NCBI GenBank assembly: GCA_945875935.1
Contig: CAMCNE010000039.1
Coordinates: 1 to 19,846, forward strand
Length of the DNA: 19,846 nt
Source: Bordetella parapertussis
Lineage (GTDB): Bacteria > Pseudomonadota > Gammaproteobacteria > Burkholderiales > Burkholderiaceae_C
Reading direction: 5' to 3'
This document shows positions 15,725-19,846 of this stretch, one piece after another. Under the pieces are notes generated by a model, which saw only the letters and a program-made list of their open reading frames with translations, was not told the DNA's origin and did not search any database. The position numbers and the translations under genes were made by a program. The first letter of the stretch is position 1; every line of letters starts with the position of its first letter.

Positions 15725-15928
15725 ATGTCCCGCATCACCGTGGAAGACTGCCTCGTGAAGATTCCCAACCGCTTTCAGCTGGTTCTTGCAGCCACCTATC
15801 GCGCGCGCATGCTGAGCCAGGGGCACGCCCCCAAGATCGAAACGAAGAACAAGCCTGGCGTGACAGCGCTGCGCGAGATTGCCGCCGGAGAAGTCGGCAT
15901 CGAAATGCTGCGCAAGGTGCCGGTCTGA
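15725..15928 (+). CDS. rpoZ: DNA-directed RNA polymerase omega subunit
   Basis: The omega subunit helps fold and hold the beta-prime subunit and forms part of one ppGpp site on RNA polymerase. The 67-residue protein matches betaproteobacterial omega in length and sequence: ARITVEDCL-like start (SRITVEDCLVKIPNRFQLV), then ATYRARML at 23-30, the KNKPGVTALREIAAGEVG run near 42-59 and a short end. GGAG lies six bases before the ATG at 15725. An earlier in-frame start overlapping gmk would add 12 residues unlike the family. It sits between gmk and spoT, the same neighbourhood as in E. coli, and is followed by a strong terminator. Confidence 0.97.
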   Translation: MSRITVEDCLVKIPNRFQLVLAATYRARMLSQGHAPKIETKNKPGVTALREIAAGEVGIEMLRKVPV

Positions 15929-15956
15929 CTTCGAACGCCACAGCTTGCCTGATCCA

Positions 15957-15979
15957 ACGGCCCCTTCGGGGCCGTTTTT
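15957..15979 (+). terminator. Rho-independent terminator after rpoZ
   Basis: ACGGCCCC, loop TTC, GGGGCCGT, then a run of five T at 15975-15979. The eight-pair GC-rich stem plus T-tract is a textbook intrinsic terminator. It closes the yicC-gmk-rpoZ unit 28 bp after the rpoZ stop and implies that spoT has its own promoter or depends on read-through. Confidence 0.92.
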
Positions 15980-16049
15980 CATGGCCGCTCGTCTGGCAAT
16001 GGCCTGCATTCGTGCGAACGGCGTTGGTGATAAGCGATAAATTCGCAGC

Positions 16050-18332
16050 ATGGGCACCCCGTCTGGCAATTCTGTGAAGGAGCACTCCGCGGCAGCGCGG
16101 CGGCATCAGCCGCCTGTGGCGCCGATTGCCACCAATGCGGCGGCGGCATCCTTCGATTCGCTGACGCACAAGCTGGACTATCTGGACCCGAGCGAGATCC
16201 GTCGCGTTCGCGATGCCTACCGCTTTGCCGACGAAGCCCACCTCGGGCAGTACCGCGCAAGCGGCGAGCCCTACGTCACGCACCCCATCGCCGTGGCCGG
16301 CTTGTGCGCCGAATGGAAGCTCGATGCGCAGGCCATCATGGCCGCGCTGATGCACGACGCGATGGAGGACTGCGGCATCACCAAGGCCGAGTTGATCGAG
16401 CGCTTCGGCGCGCCCACGGCCGAACTGGTCGACGGGCTGACCAAGCTCGACAAACTGCAGTTTTCGACCCGTGAGGAGTCGCAGGCCGAGTCATTTCGCA
16501 AGATGCTGCTCGCGATGGCGCGCGATGTGCGGGTGATCCTCATCAAGCTGGCCGACCGGATGCACAACATGTGCACCATGGATTCGATGGCGGCCGACAA
16601 GCGACTGCGCATCGCCCAGGAAACGCTCGACATCTACGCGCCCATCGCCCACCGGCTCGGACTCAACCAGACCTATCGTCAGCTGCAAGAGCTGTCATTC
16701 CAGCACCTGCGGCCATGGCGCCAACGGGCTCTGGTCAAGGCCGTCAGCAAGGCTCGCGGCAATCGCCGCGATGTGGTCGAGCGCATCCAGCGTGATGTCG
16801 AGCGCTCGTTCGTGCAGGCCGAGCTGAAGGTTCAGGTCTTTGGTCGCGAGAAGACCGTTTTTTCCATCTACCGAAAGATGAGCGAAAAACACCTGAGCTT
16901 CGCGCAGGTCAATGACATCTTCGGCTTTCGCATCGTGGTGTCCAGCCTGCCGGAGTGCTATTTGGCCCTGGGCGTTTTGCACCAGCTCTTTAAGCCGCTG
17001 CCAGGCCGTTTCAAGGACTACATCGCCATCCCGAAAGCCAACGGCTATCAATCGCTGCACACCACGCTGGTGAGCCCTCTGGGCACGGCGGTGGAGTTCC
17101 AGATTCGAACAGAGCCCATGCATGCGGTGGCTGAAAAGGGCATCGCAGCGCACTGGATGTACAAGTCCAAGAACACCGCCACGGCATCCAACGCGCAAGA
17201 AGCGCAGCGGCTCGGGGCGATGTGGCTGCAGTCGCTGATCGACATTCAGGACGAAACACGTGACGCCAACGAGTTTCTCGAGCACGTCAAGATCGATCTG
17301 TTTCCCGATGCGGTCTATGTGTTCACGCCCAAGTCCAAGATCCTCGCGCTGCCACGCGGTGCGACCGCCGTGGACTTTGCCTACGCCATTCACTCCGACG
17401 TCGGAGATCGCTGCGTGGCGGCCAAGGTCAACGCCGAGCCCGTCGCCCTGAGGACCGAGCTGCGCAGCGGGGACGTGGTGGAGATCGTCACCTCACCAGG
17501 CGCCAAGCCGAATCCGGGCTGGCTGAACTTCGTGCGCACAGGCCGCGCGCGCTCGAAGATCCGGCATCACCTCAAGACCATGGAGCTCGAGGAGTCCCGA
17601 GACCTCGGCGCCAAGATGCTGGCTCAGGCGCTGCGCGCTGAGGGCATGTCCATGCCGTCGGATGACGCGACCAGTTCGCAGCACACGGTGTGGTCACAGT
17701 TGCTGCGCTGGAGCGGCAACCGCAACCGCGAAGAGTTGCTGGCCGACATCGGGCTCGGCAGGAAGATCGCGTCGATCGTGGCCAAGCGGCTGACACGACT
17801 GTTGGCCGAGCGAGGCGTGCGGCCTGATGCGGTGACGCTGACGATGGGCCGCTATGGCGCGGACGATGCCGCGCCCACCCAGGGCATGGTTCTGATCGAC
17901 GGCAGCGAGGGCCTTTCGGTGCAGTTGGCCCGCTGTTGCCGGCCTGTTCCGGGCGACGAGATCCTGGGCTATCTGGGCCGCGGCGAAGGACTGCTGATCC
18001 ACACCGCCGACTGCTCGACGGGAAAGCGCCTTTTCGCGCGTGACAGCGAAGGCTGGCTGGCCGTAGGTTGGGCTGAACAACCCACTCGGGCCTTCGAAAC
18101 TGCCATCTCCTTGCTGCTGAGCAACGGCAAGGGTGTGCTCGCCGAGGTGGCCACCGCCGTGGCCGAAGCAGAAGCCGACATCACCCACATCGAAATGGGC
18201 GACCAGCCGGTGTCTGAAACCGCCGAGCTGAAATTGCTGCTGTCGGTGCGCGATCGGCTGCACCTCGATGAGGTCATGCGCGGCCTGAAGCGATTGGCAG
18301 CGGTGCTGAGTGTCGGTCGGTTCAAGCCCTGA
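16050..18332 (+). CDS. spoT: Bifunctional (p)ppGpp synthetase/hydrolase, SpoT/Rel type
   Basis: A 760-residue RSH enzyme controlling the stringent alarmone. Domains in order: HD hydrolase (about 50-210) with H78, H102-D103, E106-D107 (HDAMED) and LADRMHN at 167-173; synthetase (about 240-370) with REKTVFSIYRK, the cationic RFKD motif at 320-323 typical of bifunctional enzymes, IPKANGYQSLHT, and the catalytic EFQIRT at 349-354; TGS (about 420-485) with GATAVDFAYAIHSDVG; a helical and zinc-finger-like region with ARCCRP; and a C-terminal ACT domain (about 685-760). Residue 175 in HNMCT is Cys where relatives have Arg. The ATG at 16050 lacks a good Shine-Dalgarno, and the first 35 residues are low-complexity, so the start is not certain. 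It is separated from rpoZ by a terminator. Confidence 0.96.
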   Translation: MGTPSGNSVKEHSAAARRHQPPVAPIATNAAAASFDSLTHKLDYLDPSEIRRVRDAYRFADEAHLGQYRASGEPYVTHPIAVAGLCAEWKLDAQAIMAALMHDAMEDCGITKAELIERFGAPTAELVDGLTKLDKLQFSTREESQAESFRKMLLAMARDVRVILIKLADRMHNMCTMDSMAADKRLRIAQETLDIYAPIAHRLGLNQTYRQLQELSFQHLRPWRQRALVKAVSKARGNRRDVVERIQRDVERSFVQAELKVQVFGREKTVFSIYRKMSEKHLSFAQVNDIFGFRIVVSSLPECYLALGVLHQLFKPLPGRFKDYIAIPKANGYQSLHTTLVSPLGTAVEFQIRTEPMHAVAEKGIAAHWMYKSKNTATASNAQEAQRLGAMWLQSLIDIQDETRDANEFLEHVKIDLFPDAVYVFTPKSKILALPRGATAVDFAYAIHSDVGDRCVAAKVNAEPVALRTELRSGDVVEIVTSPGAKPNPGWLNFVRTGRARSKIRHHLKTMELEESRDLGAKMLAQALRAEGMSMPSDDATSSQHTVWSQLLRWSGNRNREELLADIGLGRKIASIVAKRLTRLLAERGVRPDAVTLTMGRYGADDAAPTQGMVLIDGSEGLSVQLARCCRPVPGDEILGYLGRGEGLLIHTADCSTGKRLFARDSEGWLAVGWAEQPTRAFETAISLLLSNGKGVLAEVATAVAEAEADITHIEMGDQPVSETAELKLLLSVRDRLHLDEVMRGLKRLAAVLSVGRFKP

Positions 18333-18344
18333 GCGACTTGGGCC

Positions 18345-18914
18345 TCAACCGCTTGCGCAAGACGCTGCCGGGTACTGCACCTGCAGCACCTCGATCGTGT
18401 CGACACCCGCCGGGGTCTGAACCCTGACCTCGTCGCCCACACGGGTTCCAAGCAAGGCACGTGCGATGGGAGCAACCCAGCTGATCTCGCCAGCCGCGCT
18501 GTCGAATTCATCGACGCCTTTGATGGTGATGGTGTGTTCTTCATCACGGGCGTTCAGGTAGCGCACCGTGGCGCCAAAAAACACCTGATCGCTGCCGTGG
18601 TGAACCGATGGATCGACGACCTCGGCGATGTCCAATCGTTTGGACAGGAAACGAATGCGGCGATCGATCTCCCTCAGGCGCTTTTTGCCGTAGAGGTAAT
18701 CGCCGTTCTCGGATCGATCGCCATTCTTGGCTGCCCATGACACCACGTCGACCACTTTCGGGCGTTCCACATCGAGCAGGCTGATCAACTCAGCGCGCAA
18801 ACGGGCATAGCCCGCCGGTGTCAGGTAGTTGCGCGTGCCCGCCGGAATCGATGCCGAGACGCCCTCGTCCTCGTCGTCGGCATCTTCAGAGTCCCTGGTG
18901 AACGCTTTGCTCAT
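18345..18914 (-). CDS. greB: Transcription elongation factor GreB
   Basis: GreB enters the RNA polymerase secondary channel and stimulates cleavage of backtracked RNA. The 189-residue protein has the GreB start SKAFTR and then an acidic insert DSEDADDEDEG at 8-18. That makes it longer than E. coli GreB (158) but typical of betaproteobacteria. The coiled coil begins at LTPAGYARL (31-39), its acidic tip is in NGDRSENGDY (64-73), and the second helix is KKRLREIDRRIRFLSKRL. The C-terminal FKBP-like domain includes VFFGATVRYL near 111-120. The ATG overlaps the stop of the upstream transporter gene (ATGA). Its 3' end lies 12 bp from the convergent spoT; no terminator is visible between them. Confidence 0.96.
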   Translation of the reverse strand: MSKAFTRDSEDADDEDEGVSASIPAGTRNYLTPAGYARLRAELISLLDVERPKVVDVVSWAAKNGDRSENGDYLYGKKRLREIDRRIRFLSKRLDIAEVVDPSVHHGSDQVFFGATVRYLNARDEEHTITIKGVDEFDSAAGEISWVAPIARALLGTRVGDEVRVQTPAGVDTIEVLQVQYPAASCASG

Positions 18915-19846
18915 GGGCTGGGCTGTCGGCCCTCACCGGCGCGGCCCGCCAATGACCACGTTGACTGGGGTCGAACGCTGTCGCGAAAGATCACCAATCC
19001 CATGATTCCCGCGACCAGCAAGCCGAAGCCCCAGATGAGCCAGTTCACCGGCACGTCGAGCGCCAACAGCCCCGAATAGATGGAGACCATGGCGAGCACG
19101 CTCAGGTTTTCATTGAAACCCTGCACGGCAATGGATCGACCTGCGCTCAGCACGCGACAGCCGCGGTCTTGCAGCAATGCGTTCATGGGCACCACGAAAA
19201 AGCCGGCCGTCGCGCCAATCAAGATCAGCAGCGGCACCGCCCACATCAGGCTGTGAACCAAGGTCATGCACGGAGTGAGCAGGCCCATGACCAGGCCAAT
19301 CATCAAAACCCGCTTGGCATGCTCGATTCGGACCCACCTGCCGGCCAGTGCCGCACCGATCACCACGCCAATGGCCACCACGCCCTGAAGATAGGCCGCC
19401 TTGTCGAGCCCCAGTTGCAGCGCCTGCTGGGCCCAGTGGAGCACGATGAACTGCAGCGTGGCTCCCGCGCCCCAGAACAGCGTGGTGACGGCCAATGACA
19501 AGCCGCCATCGCGATCGCGCCACAGGACAAGGTTGGCCTGGCGAAAGCTGCTCATCATTCGAAGCGGACTTTCCCAGACCACCGCAGCACCCGCCGCAGC
19601 CGAGGGAATTCCAAGATTGAGCAGCGAGGCGAGCGCATACAAAAGCGCGATCAACACCAGGCCGGGCGCCCAGGCGGTGGGCGCGGCAAGCCACATCAAA
19701 GCCACTTCATGGATCCACTGCGCCACATCAGACGCGGCCAGCTGGGGGCTGATCAGGGCGCCGCCGGTCACCGCACCCAGCAACACCGCGCAGACGATGG
19801 ACACCTCGATCCAGCCATTGGCGGCCACCAGCAAGGACGACGGAAC
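18911..19846 (-). CDS. lplT: Lysophospholipid transporter LplT-like MFS protein, 5' end cut by window
   Basis: The frame is open to the right edge, so the true N-terminus lies outside; 311 codons plus stop are seen. A TTG at 19834 should not be taken as the start, since the preceding in-frame codons continue the family pattern (VPSSLLVAANGWIE). LVAANGWIE closely matches the LplT signature LVKANGWIE in the loop between early helices. About seven to eight hydrophobic segments follow (for example AVLLGAVTGGALIS, FIVLHWAQQAL region, VVAIGVVIGAALAGRWV, VPLLILIGATAGFFVVPMNALL). LplT flips lysophospholipids across the inner membrane for reacylation. The downstream greB overlaps it by four bases. The assignment to LplT rather than another MFS member is good but rests on a partial protein. 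Confidence 0.85.
   Translation of the reverse strand, partial: VPSSLLVAANGWIEVSIVCAVLLGAVTGGALISPQLAASDVAQWIHEVALMWLAAPTAWAPGLVLIALLYALASLLNLGIPSAAAGAAVVWESPLRMMSSFRQANLVLWRDRDGGLSLAVTTLFWGAGATLQFIVLHWAQQALQLGLDKAAYLQGVVAIGVVIGAALAGRWVRIEHAKRVLMIGLVMGLLTPCMTLVHSLMWAVPLLILIGATAGFFVVPMNALLQDRGCRVLSAGRSIAVQGFNENLSVLAMVSIYSGLLALDVPVNWLIWGFGLLVAGIMGLVIFRDSVRPQSTWSLAGRAGEGRQPSP

Noticed and set aside
18333..18344. Bidirectional terminator between spoT and greB
   Set aside because: The 12-bp gap has no inverted repeat with a T-run on either strand.

Overview
The window reads as a chromosomal core region of a high-GC betaproteobacterium. The order Burkholderiales, near Comamonadaceae or Sphaerotilaceae, is my best guess. 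The basis is the strong G/C third-position bias, the 67-residue omega subunit, the GreB with an acidic N-terminal insert, the bifunctional SpoT carrying the RFKD motif, the gene order fkpB-ispH-serS, and the kinase-PP2C-rph-rdgB-hemW operon. It contains 20 complete protein genes and two partial ones, one at each edge. I see no tRNA, rRNA, insertion sequence, integrase, prophage gene or CRISPR array. No gap without a gene exceeds about 215 bases.

Left part (1-5027): the start of a probable trxC runs off the left edge. Divergent from it is a DTW-domain tRNA-modification gene (tapT), whose end overlaps the end of serS. Upstream of serS on the minus strand are ispH and fkpB; fkpB and ispH share a stop/start junction. 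Divergent from fkpB is radC, coupled to an Smr-domain gene.

Motility part (5028-9552): a FlhG/FleN-type ParA ATPase and a GGDEF diguanylate cyclase form a coupled minus-strand pair. Divergent from them is cheR-cheD-cheB, preceded by a good match to a sigma-28 (FliA) promoter. This suggests that receptor adaptation belongs to the late flagellar regulon here, next to genes for flagellar placement and c-di-GMP signalling. No cheA, cheW, cheY or receptor gene is in view.

Middle part (9565-14089, minus strand): Ser/Thr kinase, PP2C phosphatase, RNase PH, RdgB and HemW are packed with gaps of 4-11 bp or short overlaps, as one operon. It joins a reversible phosphorylation pair to RNA maturation, nucleotide-pool cleaning and heme handling.

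Right part (14119-19846): yicC-gmk-rpoZ run rightward and end in a clear intrinsic terminator, followed by spoT. These genes share a theme of RNA turnover, GMP to GDP conversion, RNA polymerase assembly and (p)ppGpp. Convergent to spoT is greB, coupled behind an LplT-type lysophospholipid transporter cut by the right edge.

I did not find a convincing new system. The best leads are the sigma-28 promoter, the GGDEF-FlhG coupling opposite cheRDB, the kinase/phosphatase operon with a non-RD kinase and a tailed phosphatase, and an Arg-to-Cys change in the SpoT hydrolase motif.
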